Shown here: positions 25,887 to 38,500 of the stretch, in pieces
Layout of the letters: each line of letters opens with the position of its first letter
How positions within the stretch are numbered: the first letter of the stretch is position 1
Assembly (NCBI RefSeq): GCF_028769735.1
Contig: NC_088171.1
Span: 71,441,216 to 71,505,215 of the forward strand
Length of the DNA: 64,000 nt
Direction of reading: 5' to 3'
From: Zonotrichia leucophrys gambelii
Lineage: Eukaryota; Chordata; Aves; Passeriformes; Passerellidae
Made by a program: the position numbers and the translations under genes
The notes under the pieces: generated by a model
What the model saw: the letters and a program-made list of their open reading frames with translations, nothing else
Told to the model about the DNA's origin: nothing
The model's database searches: none

Positions 25887-28800
25887 TTCTCTGTTGTTTA
25901 TGATAGCATAGTAGATATGGCTGGTTTAATTGGGAAGAACTAGGAGTGTAAGTCAGGTTAGGTGAGGTAATGTTCTATTACTTGAAGCAATAAACAGGAA
26001 ATTAATGAATTATTGTACCCACAAGCTACCCTTCTTCAAGGCTGTAGCCAACATCAAAACTAGGTACAGGTGACTTAATTATGCCACTTGGAATACTGAG
26101 AGAGTAAGAGAGATACCATCTCTGGAGGAGAGGAAATTTTGTTGAAGGCCAGGAGAGCTTTTAGCCAAACAGAACAGGTAGAGAGTGTGAGAGGCAATTT
26201 CACTACTGAAAAATTAAAGTGGTTAAGGGAGAAAAGGCCTGAGGGGGACTTATAATTTTGTATGAAATATGGATATTCAGTAGATAGCAGTCTAACAGAT
26301 GAAGAAATTTCAGAACCCAGTACAGCTGTTAATTCCAAAGGCAGATGGAAATATTCTCAAATAGCAATGTATTTTTTTTTCCCCAGTGCCATCAACAAGC
26401 AGGCATAGTGGACATTTCCAGTGTCTTTAAACCAAATAATACCAAACAGGGCTTCTGAGTAAAACTCGACATAAGGGCATTTGGTATTTTTCACTTGTGT
26501 AAGTCTCACATAAGGCAGATTTGTCCAAAGACTTGATACATTGCTTCACCAAGTAAAAGCCTTTTATGTGACACTGAGCTATCTAGAATAGCTTAATGAG
26601 TGCTCAGCAGTGCAAACATATCTGGGGAGCAAAAATTGTGTGTCAGCAGTTACTGCTTCAGACAGATGGAGTATAAGAAGGGAAGGGGGAAGGACTAGCC
26701 TTACCTAGGGGTTGAATAATCATTAGGAGATGCAGACTCCCCTGAACCCTGCACTTGTGTCTGTCTCACTCTGCAATGCTGGAATCAAGAGCTGCGTCTC
26801 CAGTGTGAGAGTTACATATGTCACTTATGTCACTGTGCAAAGCTGTGAGCATCTGGCAGCTGTAACCAGTTCCCTGTTGGTGTAACAGGCAGGTTTGCTC
26901 TGCTGAGCTCCTCTTGTTGTGGGCTGTGTCTCTATTTCTCTGAGTACAAAAGGAAAGCAAAATAGGCCCAGTTATAGTGATTCTGCTGCTGAGCTTCCTC
27001 TCCATTGCCAGTGCAGGAAGGTGGGAGGTGGCTTCCTGCAAGAAATGGAGTGAGGCAACAGCTGCACACAAAGGTATGAAAAATGTTGCTTCATCAAAAC
27101 CACCCCTTTCCTACCACCTGAAGGCATTATAAAAGATTGCTGGTAGCTGAAGTCTTACACAGAAAGACAGGTTAAATTATCACAGTGTTTTTCATGGCCT
27201 CCCAGGCAATGAATCAGTGAAGCAGTGAAGTGGGTTGTTGCTTTCACCATGGAGGAATTCATCACAGTAGCCAAATTAATGACTGCTTTTCAGAAGTTTC
27301 TCCTGGTATCTGAAGGACTGATTTGCTGTCTGCTGTTTGTTATCTGTGGCAGTTTTAAGTTTCACTGAAGTGAGTTTATTGCTTTGTGTGTTTAATGCCT
27401 AAATACAGCCTTCCTAACCTTGATGATGTCCATTGCTTTGCTTTCTTCCTTCACTGGGCTTGATGATGATATCACAACAATTTACCTAGCTAGGAGCCGG
27501 TTCCTCATTTCACCTTGTGGCTGCATTAGAGTGATTGCCTCTGCCTCTTCAAATGGGCATGCTTGTAAGTTGACCTTGGAGTGGGAGCAGTAAGGCTGTA
27601 GTGTTTTACTGGTGTTTTAGGTGCTGTCTGTGTTTGAAGATGTGGCACTAGGGAAGGGGAACGAAGCAAATAGGTTGGAGGGGTGGATGCAAATGAACTT
27701 ATGAAGCCCTGACTGGAAGGCACAGAGCTGGCTGGCTGATTTGCACACACCCTGAGCTGGGCTTAGATTATTGCCAGCACTATTCTGGCCTGGGGCTCTC
27801 GCTTGGATTTTTTTTTCTTTCTTTGCTTCTCTCACCTGCCACGAGCTGAGAGCTGTGGAACTGTAGCTGGAAGGCTGCCAGGACAGGGTCTGCCTGCAAA
27901 ATGCAGTAGGTCAAATTAATCCTTCAGGAAACCTTACTGAGAAGAAGTGTGTTGGTTGTGTTCCCTGGCATGGCTGAAAAATAAATTAGTAGAATAAATA
28001 CAGTGGTATGGCTTACAAAGTATATTCAGCGATTTTCACTCTGACATGATCTGTTACCCAAATATGAAGCCTCCAAACTCATACAAATTAATTTGAGTCT
28101 TTCATCAGCTTTATATATAACTTTTGCTGCTGATGCATCTGGATCATGGTCTTATCTCCAAGTCTTTTACATCCAGGACAAACCAGAATCCCTAGACTTC
28201 AACAAATGAGGTGTCTCCTTCACTCAGTGACCCCCAGCTCTCCGTCCAACCTGTATTTAAGAGCTACAAAACAAAACCAACTCAAACAACCCAGCCAAAA
28301 ATGTGAAGGCTGTAATTTAGGGGCATACTCAGGGGAATCGAAACACAAACTAAGTAAACAAACCAGTGTTTCCATCCACTTCTGCCCTGGTTAGAAAGCC
28401 AGGACAATTGTCTGTGCCAGGCAAGCAGCTCCCAAGCTGCTGTTCAGCTCAACAGCCTAATTAATGTGTCTCCAGCCTAATTAGCTGGTCAGAGGTGCAG
28501 ATGAGCACTTTAATTGCACCAATGTATCACCACTTTTGACCAATCCCAGTCATGCCTGCACAAGGAGAACAATGCAACTTGTGCAGGTTTTTGTGGCGGC
28601 TCCACAAGGAAGGTGGATAAATCATGGAGGCCTCATTCTGCCACCCCTGTGCTCACAGAGCGAGAAGCCTTGTCAGGAGAGGGGTTTGAAGCACCAGGGC
28701 TAACAGTGAGTGAAATACTCTCAGCATGAGTGAGTGTTCCTGAACAGCAGATTAGCACACTGAGCCAAGCGCTTATCTAAAATTAAGCATTTTCTTCTAC

Positions 28801-30870
28801 TTACACCCTGACATTCTTGTCTCCAGTTGTGTTTATTTTGTTTGCTTTTCCTTTTTTCTCTGTGTGTATTTAAATGCTGATGAGAGAAGTCTACACAGAG
28901 ACCAAGGAATGGGTAAGATCTGAGTAGCACACTAAAACAAAAGCTTGGGTGGAGTTCAGTTGTTAAATCTATATACTTTAGCTATTATTGTCTTCGGCTC
29001 GGTTTGAAGTACTAATGTACCTAGGCAAGAAAACAAATTTACAATGGCTTAGTTAGAAATTCCTCCTCCAGGAAGAGCTAGAATAAGCAAAACATAATCT
29101 GAAACAAGGCCAGATTCCCTTGGAACTTATTGAGAGGATCTTATTGAAATCAAAACAGTTGTGTTCTATTAAATTAATGCAGATCCCATTTGGCCACAGG
29201 CAGGCACCCAGTCCCAAAGCTGCATTGCAGAGGTGCACAGTGGAGAGCTGGCACGCCCCCAGGACCAAACTCACTCTGTGATCACTGGTTTTATGGAGGC
29301 AGCAGCTCTGTGTTGGTCTCCTGCCACACCATCCAAGGAGGGCTCTTGTTTATCTCTCTTCCCAGAAATGGGAAATCCTGTGTCTGCTGGCAGTGTGCTT
29401 GGACAAAAGGAGCTGGGTTGAAGTGCTGGGGTGCTACTGCTGAAGCAAAAGAGGGTGCAGACATCTGCTGGTGCAGTAGCCCCTCTGTCAGGGTCCCTCT
29501 TCACCCTCTAGCCCCACAGCAGCTGGATTGGTTTGCCAGAGTCCAGCAGGAGCAATGTAGGCTGTAGGTGCTTTCTTGTGCCTGACAATCTGTTGCACTA
29601 TTTTTTATTTATGTTTTGCCTATGTTGGAAGTCTCAAAAGTTTTTAGGGGAGTGTTAAGATTTCAGTTTCCTCTGTTGGCCTGTTTGGAGGTGGGGAGGT
29701 CACTCTGTTAGTGTGTGTGGGTGCCTGAATGCTGCAGGGGAGTGAAGAGTGGCTCTGCTTCCTGACCTTGCTTAGATAAGCAGGTGGTGTTTTTTGTAGG
29801 CATAAAATTGAATGGAGCAACTCGCTGCTGACACTGAGCATTCTCTGAGATGCCTGATGGCCATGACCTGCTCACGTGCTTCTGGCAATGGTAATCAACC
29901 ATGCTAAGGGCAGCAAAAATATTTCCCTCTAAGGTTAGGGGGGTTGTTGGTGTTCTGTCTCTTTATGGGCAGAGAGGTTCAGCTGCTGGGGACACCTACA
30001 CGTGTCTGCCACACAGGATCTGGAGGGCTGCCAGGTGAGCATGATCCATACCTCCACCTTGCTTTCCAGGAGTGCCCCATACTTTGACTTTTGCAAGAGT
30101 GAGGCATGCCTGTAGCATCAGGACATTTGCATGAAACTGAGAATCAGGCCAGATCCCTCCCACCTTCTATAGCACTGCATCTTTGAGATGTGGCACAGTC
30201 TACTTGTGCAAACCTGAAAGAAAATCCCACCACTACCAACCCTCCATATTGCACCTCCTGAAGACCTTGTGCAGCAACTATCTTAAAATATCTTTTTAAA
30301 AAGATATGTTCAGGTGCTGTTTTTAAATGAAGTCTCTGACCTTGATCACTTGAGAATACATGGCTGAATTAAAAATGAACTGTGTAAAACTTGTTTAAAA
30401 TATTACCTTGCATTTCAGAATATGGCTTTTTTGAAAACTGCATATACATTCAAAATTGAATTGTATATTAATATATCAACATCAAACCTGTATATTAATG
30501 TAATTAAAACCACTCTTTCATTGCTTTGGAAATTGTTTAATAGCTGACAAGTTCAAAGGCGAAAGAAAGTGAAATTTCAAACAAACATGGTTTTGTCTTT
30601 TACTTGGGTAATGTAGTTATCTGTTCCTCTTGTATGCCTTAATTGCCATAGTCAAACAGGAAGTATGGTGGAGGTATCATGTTAGAATTGGGTAGATTTG
30701 CTAATAACATGTATTCCTTGAAAATTTGTGTAATAATAATAATATTGCCACAATTAGATGTTCTTTCATGTTTTTCCAAAATATGTGTGTAAATTCAGAA
30801 ATAGTGAAAGCTAAAGCATATTTTATAAATGTCCATGTGTATAAGTAGACAGTAATATATGTGCATGTGC
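25887..30870. other. Non-coding stretch, no gene seen
   Basis: No recognisable coding exon, RNA gene or transposon is seen. The largest reading frames (for example + strand 29190-29567) lack any domain and have the composition of chance frames. Confidence 0.55.
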
Positions 30871-30898
30871 ATATATATATATATATGTGTGTGTGTGT
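30871..30898. repeat. Dinucleotide microsatellite (AT)n(GT)n
   Basis: About eight AT units pass directly into about six GT units. This is likely to be length-polymorphic. Confidence 0.92.
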
Positions 30899-31002
30899 TT
30901 ATCTTTAATGATACATATATTGAGAAACTTCATGTGACATTGCTTGAAAAGCCTCAGCAGCACAGGGTAGTTTTTGTGATGTTATAGGAAGGAAGGAAAA
31001 TT

Positions 31003-31057
31003 TTTTAGGTGAAATTATTTTGCAAGGAAAAAACTTGCAAAATAATTTCACCTAAAA
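31003..31057. repeat. Perfect hairpin: 24-bp inverted arms, 7-nt loop
   Basis: The left arm is 31003-31026 (begins ttttaggtgaaatt) and the loop is gaaaaaa (31027-31033). The right arm, 31034-31057, is the exact reverse complement of the left. The arms are AT-rich and carry no mismatch. The hairpin abuts the CR1 fragment that starts at about 31063. It may be a small palindromic element or a template-switch product; the sequence alone does not decide. Confidence 0.93.
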
Positions 31058-31062
31058 TAATG

Positions 31063-31180
31063 ACAGAATCATCGTAGAATTACAGAATGGATAGTCCAAA
31101 TCTGGACTTTAGGATCATCTCATTCCAACCACCTGCTATGGGCAGGGACACCTCGCACTAGACCCAGTTGCTCAGAGACC
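31063..31180 (-). mobile_element. CR1 LINE 3'-end scrap, antisense
   Basis: The plus strand reads tgacagaatc..., then 'aggatcatct', 'cattccaacc', 'gctatgggcagggacacct' and 'gttgctcagag', which is the reverse complement of the CR1 terminal region. Only about 120 bp remains. Confidence 0.82.
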
Positions 31181-31641
31181 ATATAAGGTTGGAGATTTTA
31201 CTCTTCAATGCATCTCACCTCAACACGGAGATTTTCAGTTTTGCAAGGAGTGTTCTGTCTCTGCTCTTTTACCCTTTCATGCATGCACACATAGGGATGG
31301 ATGTACCTTCTCACAGGAGGTGACTCCAAATTACTGGATGGCTGTACTCCAGTTTTAAAAGAGCATCTCCTGGTCGCTTTCATCTTGGAAACAATTTCAT
31401 GTGAATGTCCTGTGCAAATTGATCAATATAATATGCTGATGTAATATATGCATGTGAAAATCTGGAGGAATGCTTCATAACAAAGCTGGATGAACATTAC
31501 TGTAGACCAGATATTGCCTGTGAGTGAGTACCCCACTGTATTTTCAACCATCCTTTTTTGCTCAGCAGGAAATTACCCAGAGGTATCTCAAAGGTAAAAA
31601 TGTGGAACTGTGGATCAGTAGATCCATGGATCCTTCATATG

Positions 31642-31676
31642 ATCCATATGAATCTCTATTGAGAGATCATATGGAT
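31642..31676. repeat. Imperfect inverted repeat
   Basis: atccatatgaatctct and agagatcatatggat are reverse complements except for one extra base, and they are separated by a few bases. Nearby GGATCC and CCATATG motifs make the tract palindrome-rich. Confidence 0.6.
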
Positions 31677-31834
31677 AGTCTTTCTTTTTCCTGATATTTA
31701 TTTTTTTAAACAAAAAAAAGTTTGTTCTTACTGCACTCTTGAGATGATTGCTTTTGCTTCTATTCCTTTGACTAAATATTTGAGAGAAGCAAGCACAGCT
31801 AGATACTCGTGATCTCATTATGCATTTAGCAGAG

Positions 31835-32539
31835 TGTCCTGGTTCAGGAGGACAGGATTAATTTTTGCAGTAGCCAGGTGTGGAGGGATAGAATGTAAGA
31901 AAATAAAGATAGTGCAGAAGGCAGTCTCACCGATGAGGAGTTGTAGCTGTACTAATCCCCAAAGATTAGGAGCAGGCCTGCCCTTAACAGGCCACAGCTG
32001 TGTCCAATGAGGATGAGTGCCACAAAAGAGTGGGTTAGGTGGGTGAGGAGAGACTTGGAGTTTGTTGGCTGTGCTGTGAAGAAGGAGTCAGTGCTGCGAG
32101 GAGATTCCCATGAGAAATCTCTGAGAAGGTATAGGACTTTTGCAATAAGATGACAACAGCCAGGAAGGGGCTATGGTACCTGGAAGTTGTTTTGTACCAC
32201 CTCAGGCCATTTTCCAGGGATGGGGAAATGGTCCCTTGTGGGTTGGTGTAGCATGGTGGAGGGAGAGGTTGGGTATTGTTAGGGGTGAGAACTCATGTGC
32301 AAATCCTTTGTTTCTTGCACAACTTTGTTATTAGTATTATTACTGTTATTGTTAATTTCCACACGTCATTGCTGTTTCCAGTAAATTGTTCTTTTCTCAA
32401 CCCACAATCTTTACCTTTTGTGGCTCCAATTCTCCTCTCCATCCTGCCACAGGGGAAGGGGAAGAGGGAGGAGGAGCGAGGGAGTGAAGGGCATGTAGTT
32501 TGGAGGGTCTCAGTGGGAGTACCATTTTTAACCATGACA
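31835..32539 (+). mobile_element. ERVL-type solo LTR, interrupted by a second LTR
   Basis: The element starts TGTCCTGGTTCAGGAGGACA and ends AACCATGACA. It is flanked by a 5-bp direct repeat CAGAG (31830-31834 and 32540-32544), as expected for ERVL integration. The 3' part carries the familiar avian ERVL LTR blocks 'ccagtaaattgttctt' and 'tctcaaccc'. Positions 31879-32158 are a later nested LTR, so the ERVL LTR proper is about 425 bp. A + strand reading frame at 32276-32683 lies across its 3' part and is not a host gene. Confidence 0.87.
31879..32158 (+). mobile_element. Solo LTR, 280 bp, nested in the ERVL LTR (copy 2)
   Basis: It begins TGTGGAGGGATAG, ends TGACAACA and is flanked by an exact 6-bp duplication GCCAGG (31873-31878 and 32159-32164). 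The 6-bp duplication and TG...CA ends fit an ERVK-like element. It is clearly the same family as 25608-25886. Since it splits the ERVL LTR, it is the younger insertion. Confidence 0.9.
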
Positions 32540-32544
32540 CAGAG

Positions 32545-35500
32545 CAACCAGGGTAGTTTCCACTGCCAGCTGAATGCAAGCGAGACTCTTGCACATTTCT
32601 GTCAGTTGATGAAACCTTCCTCTTTAGCTACAACACTTGGATTTTATTTTCCTCAAGCTTCTCCAAAGTACAAGTGCTACTAGAGCTTTTCACACTTAGA
32701 GCCCATAACCCCTCAAGAACTCTGGAAACGCTGCAGAGGAATAATGGATATGCCCAGGTTAGTTGTATTACTTGTAGCTGAGACCTGAAAATATGCAAAA
32801 TGTTCTGTGGGAGACTTTATACTGGGGTCTTAACAGGTAAAAGAGATTGTAGAGTTTGGAGACAGGGAGGTTGCTGGGAAAAAAGGCACTGCAGTAAATG
32901 CATTATGATGTACACAAATGCTTGTAACTTAAACTGAATAGCTGGGATTTCTTACACTATAGCAAGTTGTGTATCATATCTTTCTCTATCCTTTCTGTGG
33001 GTCTTCAATTTTTTCCCCTTCATCTGCAGTGTGGCAGTCCATTTTTCTATGCTTATGGTTGCCACCTCATGCAAGAAGAAAATACATCATTTCCAGGGTA
33101 ATCTTGTGTGGAGGACTGGGCATAAGCAGATAAGCATGTTTTATTCTTGAGTATTCTGACTGTTGCAAGAGGAAAGTTGTTAGTGCAAGAGAGGGTCCTG
33201 TGGAGATGGAGCAGCACTGTTCTCAGGCAGCTCCTGTTTCTGCCTTGAGGCTTGTGCTTGTTGTGCCTGCAGCGACTCCCCCTCAGCCCCACTCACTTCT
33301 GGAGGGCTCTGAAGGGCTGTCTGTGCATGCACAAATAATGTAATGTGAATGGTGCGAAAAACCTATTTTACATAAGATATATGCATCAGATAAACCAGAA
33401 GAGGAAGTGGATTGGTCCCTTTCTCTCTCTTTTGACCCCAGATTTGGACTATCCGTGGTAGCAGAACCAACGTAGGATCTAAGCACTGGTGATCTTTCTC
33501 CTTCTCTTTCTCTCTTTTGTGTCTTTATTTCTCTCCTCTTTTACTTTGTCTTGGCAAAGTGCATCTTTCATATTCTTACCCTGTACTCTGTACTGAAGTT
33601 TGCTGTAAGGACTGGGAGCATGTTAAAAGGTGTTGTAAAAGTTGACAGCTTGTTAGCCAACACTTCTCTCATTATGTAGTGGGCTAGTTTCTGGAATTAC
33701 AGCAGCTATATCATAAGATAAGAGATCCCTGACATGTGGACTGGTGTCTTTGATCAGCCAAATGAGCATTTATTATGGACAGCATGCTCCATCCTGAGTG
33801 GGCTGTGACATCCCACCTGTGCAGTTTTCACCACCCTTCAGAACAGTCCACATCCAGATGGAAAACCACCTGTAAATGAAAGGATTGACATCCATCCAGT
33901 GGCATTCCCACAACAGAGACTGTCAGTTGGAGATGTGCTGTGCAATTGTACTGTATCCTTGGAAGGGTTTGGGGGGAGTCCTGAAGGCATCCACAGCTCT
34001 GGGGTGGAAGTGAATGAATGCTGGGCTTCTCCTAAGCAGGGCTGTGCTACAGGGTTTACTTGGGCTGTGTTTGCACCCTGTGTGGTTTCACCCCTGTTTC
34101 AGCCATAGGCGCCCAAGCCCTGCTCCATCTGTATCCTGCACAGAGGAGTCCTGTTTATGGTCCATCCAGAAAGCTCAAGGATCAGATGGCACATCTCTAA
34201 TTCCTTGCTTGTAAATTGTCCAGGAGGAATAGTGTTTACCTCTGTGTTAAAGAACTGATCTTATAACGGTGTCTGTATGTGTATGGGACTGATTGCAAAA
34301 GTAAGCTGGATGTATAAAATCAAAGATGCCCCTTTGGCCTTTCAAAGCAACAGAGAAGCTGCCACCTAGAAACCATCAGGGATGTGTACCTTTCTCCCCT
34401 GTTCTGAAACAAAGGTATTCTCCTATTGGCTTTTCTGTGAGATGACTTTCTGTGTATTGATTTTATGACCTTTTGACTGCTGTCTCAAGTCTTCTGCATT
34501 GATAGCATTATGAGGATCAGCTGTATGGTTGGAGCTTGGAAAATATTTATATTTTTGGTTCTTTTTGAGTCAGATGAGTTCACAAAATCCTTGGGGCTGA
34601 ATGATGATATCATTTCTCACCTCTGTATTTCACAGGTCAAATTATTGCAGCTGCTCAGAGAATTGGAAGAATTCAGGGCAGAGAATTAGCCTTTAGCATC
34701 TATTTCTGCTCTTAGTGAAGTTAAGGGGAAATTCTTTCAGGATCAGACCTATTTGTGCATATTTGCTCATGCAGAAACTTGTGGCTGTGTGCAGCTATGT
34801 TGGATTCTGCACCTAAAAATAAACATCTTTGCAGAAACAAGGGGCTTGCTTTGTTCACATTTATTCCTTTATTCCTGACTGATTGTTTCTGTCTGTCAGC
34901 AACAGCAAAGCCTCATTGTTTTGGTGCTCCAACTGGGATGAGTTTAACGGATCCTGTTTCCAGAAAATGCTGAGACTCCAAGCCTCTGAGATATCTGCCC
35001 ATTAGTGTTTCACCCTGGATTGCCCAAAGTGGTGGCACTTGCGCCTACCCTTCGCAATATCTGCTTTCAATGCAATTTTTTGCAACTTAATGATTTAAAG
35101 TCCACCTAGTTTGTGATTGCTGGGGAGAAGGGACAGTAGATTGCTCTTCAGATACTCACCTTGGCATTTTGTAGAAAACGCTGCCACTTTTTAGCCGAGT
35201 GATCTCTCACTTTTATTCATTCTCATCCTTCTGACCGACCATTCTCCATTCACCAGGCTCACAAACAACCTCATTTTTCACACCTACTTCTCCATTTGTT
35301 GACACTTTGGGCTCCTGCCCATTGCTCTCCCTCAGCAGCAAGCTCATTCACATTCCATATTCAAAACATGATTCATTGAACACCAAAGTGCTTTTGCTTT
35401 GCACTGTTTGTCTGAGACTGACCTGAAGGATGACATTATAAATGAGCTCTTGCATCTGAATTGCTTTGTCCTGATTAGCAAAGTCAGGAGAAAATGGCAA

Positions 35501-38500
35501 GGAGCTTTTTGGGCTTGAGTGGGATCAGCTGCTTCTTCAAAGTTTCTCTACTCATTGATCTTATGTCTTTGCTTTCCTGTGTTGCATGGAATGTGCCAGT
35601 TTCAGTTTTTAGGTTCCTGAGGGAGATTTTTGAAAAGGACAATTTGCTACAGATGACTTTCACAAAAAAAAACCAAACAAAAAAAAAAAAACAACCAAAA
35701 AACCAAAGCAAACAAACAAAAAAAAAACCCCAAAAAACCCCAAACCTAAAACCAAACCAAGAAACCAAACAAAGCCCCCCAACCAAAATCCTAAAGCAAC
35801 TGAATGAAAGTGACATTCATTTTGAAAAGAGGGGGAGGAACTGGACATTTGAAATGTTGTAAACCATGAGAATGCTGCAACTTTAATTTTTCTGATTTGA
35901 GGGGTTTCAGACTCAGTGCATTTAGATCATTAAAATTAATAGGAATATTCACTTCTCAATAGGAGAATTCCACTTAGGAATGTCATAGTAGTTTCTAAAT
36001 ACTTTGTTGGTCATTCAGACCAACACTTCAAATCCAGCTATGTGACTAATTCTCATGCATGCCACTAAAATGGAAAAACCAAAGATGGCTCTTATTTTTG
36101 TCATCCACAGATTAATGTGAAAATATTGCCACGGTGAGCTGTTTTGCCATATTTACTCACCTTCCTCTTAATTTCAGTTGTATTCTGTATCCATGACCAG
36201 TGACTACTGCTAATGTCAACATCAAGATTTACAGAGCTGCAAAATACTACTCTGAGGGCTAAGACTTGGAGACATAATGAGTCTCAGTAGACATCCTAAT
36301 AGAGATTATTAAGTGCTTTATTACACACAGTAATTGCTGTTGTCATGCAGAACATCTCAGCTTGTGACATGAAAGAGATACTTTTTCAGACTAATATTAA
36401 GGAAAATGAGTTGAAATTTGAGATCTAGAAGAAAACCATTCTTAAAAATGATCAGAATAGGTTGTGAGCTTTTGTAGCACCTCTTATTTTTCACTGATAT
36501 GAATGAAATTCTGGAATAACACAATTGACTGATGAAGAACAAAGGTTTTTTTCTGTTATAGAAAGAAATGAAAGATAGAAGTGGAAGTGGCAAATGAACA
36601 TAAACTTAGGTGAAATAAGTGTCAGACTTGTGTCTTAACACTCTTGGAAATTGGGACTCTTTTGGTCTTAGTTATTGTTAAAAGTATAAACAGGCTTTGG
36701 TGGAGTGGTAATGGTCTCAAGGAACAACTGGAATTCAGAAATTAGAATCTCTCTCAAAGGAGATGGGAAAGGAGAGAGAGATGGACAATATATAGGTAAC
36801 AGCACTCTGTTGTACTTCAGGAAGGGTGAAATATAGGTGAAACACAGGTAATACTTATGGCTGATTTACTGATTAGTTACTAGGTTATGATCTATGTGTT
36901 GATATTATTAACTGAACTATAAGTAAGCTATCAGTTAATAGTATGTGACCCATGTGTGGCCACAGTGAGATTGTTACAGAGTGTTCCAGTGTCTGCTGTT
37001 TCAAAAGGATTTTTTGAAACATGAATGAAGTGAGAGTAAATGTTTTTTGAGGGCTTGGGGATCTGGTGTTGAAACAAGACTTAAGTATCTCAGTTTATTT
37101 TATCAGCAATGAGAATCAAGAGGTGACAGGTTTACAGTGGAGAAGTTCTTTCAAGGAGAGAGAGTAATGAGGTCTAGACAAGCGTGTGACATGATCTTAT
37201 AGCTGGAAGCTAAAATTACACCAGTGGAGACAGCAAATAAAGCACAGATTGTGAACTAGGAGCTCTGGTAGCAACACAACAAAAACCCCACAAATTTTTT
37301 CCCCATCCTTCTGACCATGTTCATATCACTTGTTTGGAATGTGTACTTCAAGTACAAGATACTGGTTCCAGTACAAGACTAGGTAGATGAGCATTAGTCA
37401 CTTTTAAAATACAGAGAGGCATGCTGGGTGAATTAATTACTGCTTTTTGTGGCCTAGAGCTCTGTGGATCAATTATGCCTACTCATTTCAATCACAAACT
37501 ATTCAGAGACCAGGATCATTCTGTATTATTTGTTCAGATGTGGTATCTTTTCTCTGTGTCATGAATACAGGATACAAAAGTGATAGATACTCTCCTTGTT
37601 CCTTCAGCATTCACGTCCATCTCCCATCAGCTCAGAGTTTAGGACTGAGATTGCAGGTGCTGCTTTGTCACGCAGTCTATGGCTTTCATCACCATCTTAT
37701 CATTTAAATGTAGGATTTCAGTTTCTGATGTGGGTGTTATCACAGGATTTGGACATAATGCCCTCATTGTTACCATGCAGATGTAGGCAGCATGTTAAAC
37801 AGTGCTTAACTGAGTGTGGTCTTTCTCATGGCTCATGCAATTGCTGTCACCTAAATTCTGAACTTTCAGATCTTGGGCACTAACCTTGAGGTGCCATTGT
37901 CCTGTGGTTAATGAAAATAACGTGATGACTTCGGGAATGAAATCACTGGTCACAATCTGTAAGATACAAACTCATTTAAATTTTTGTTAGAAGGGGAAAA
38001 AAATTCTCTTTTCAGAAAAATATTTCCCCATTTCTATTATTCACCTGTTTATGAGGAATGATACAGTAAAGACTGGGAAAAGGCATTTGGAGTTCTAGAT
38101 ATGAGGTGAAAAGATGCAAACAGTGGCTAAAAGTGCAAGGGGAGCAGAAAGTGGGTACTACACTCAGGTGTTCTTTGATTCTGGAAGTTTGAATAGAGTT
38201 GTGAAACTTTCCTCCTATAGGGGTGTCAGATAGAGCTGTTCTTTGCCTGGTGCACAGGAAGATAATTATAGGGACAAAGGTGTCCTGGTCTCAGACTTGG
38301 CCATTTATCAGGTGTTCTACCCCAAAGTGAAATCCATTAAATTAGTCCTTACAGAGGAAGATGTGGAGGAATTAGCATACCAGGGTTTTCTCATCAGGAT
38401 GCTCTAGGAAAATTGTTGGCCAGAGGGATATAGAGCAAGCAGGTATTTTGTCAGCAGGAGGTTAAGTTGCAAAAGGATACAAGCATAAGATGTGAGGAAT

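Noticed and set aside
31003..31057. Hairpin as a microRNA precursor
   Set aside because: The stem is perfect, short, very AT-rich and isolated. A typical precursor has a longer stem with bulges, and nothing else supports it.
32276..32683. 135-codon plus-strand frame
   Set aside because: It runs across the 3' part of the ERVL LTR and its flank, with no domain.
35494..35862. Lysine-rich 122-codon frame
   Set aside because: It is produced by the A/C-rich low-complexity tract.
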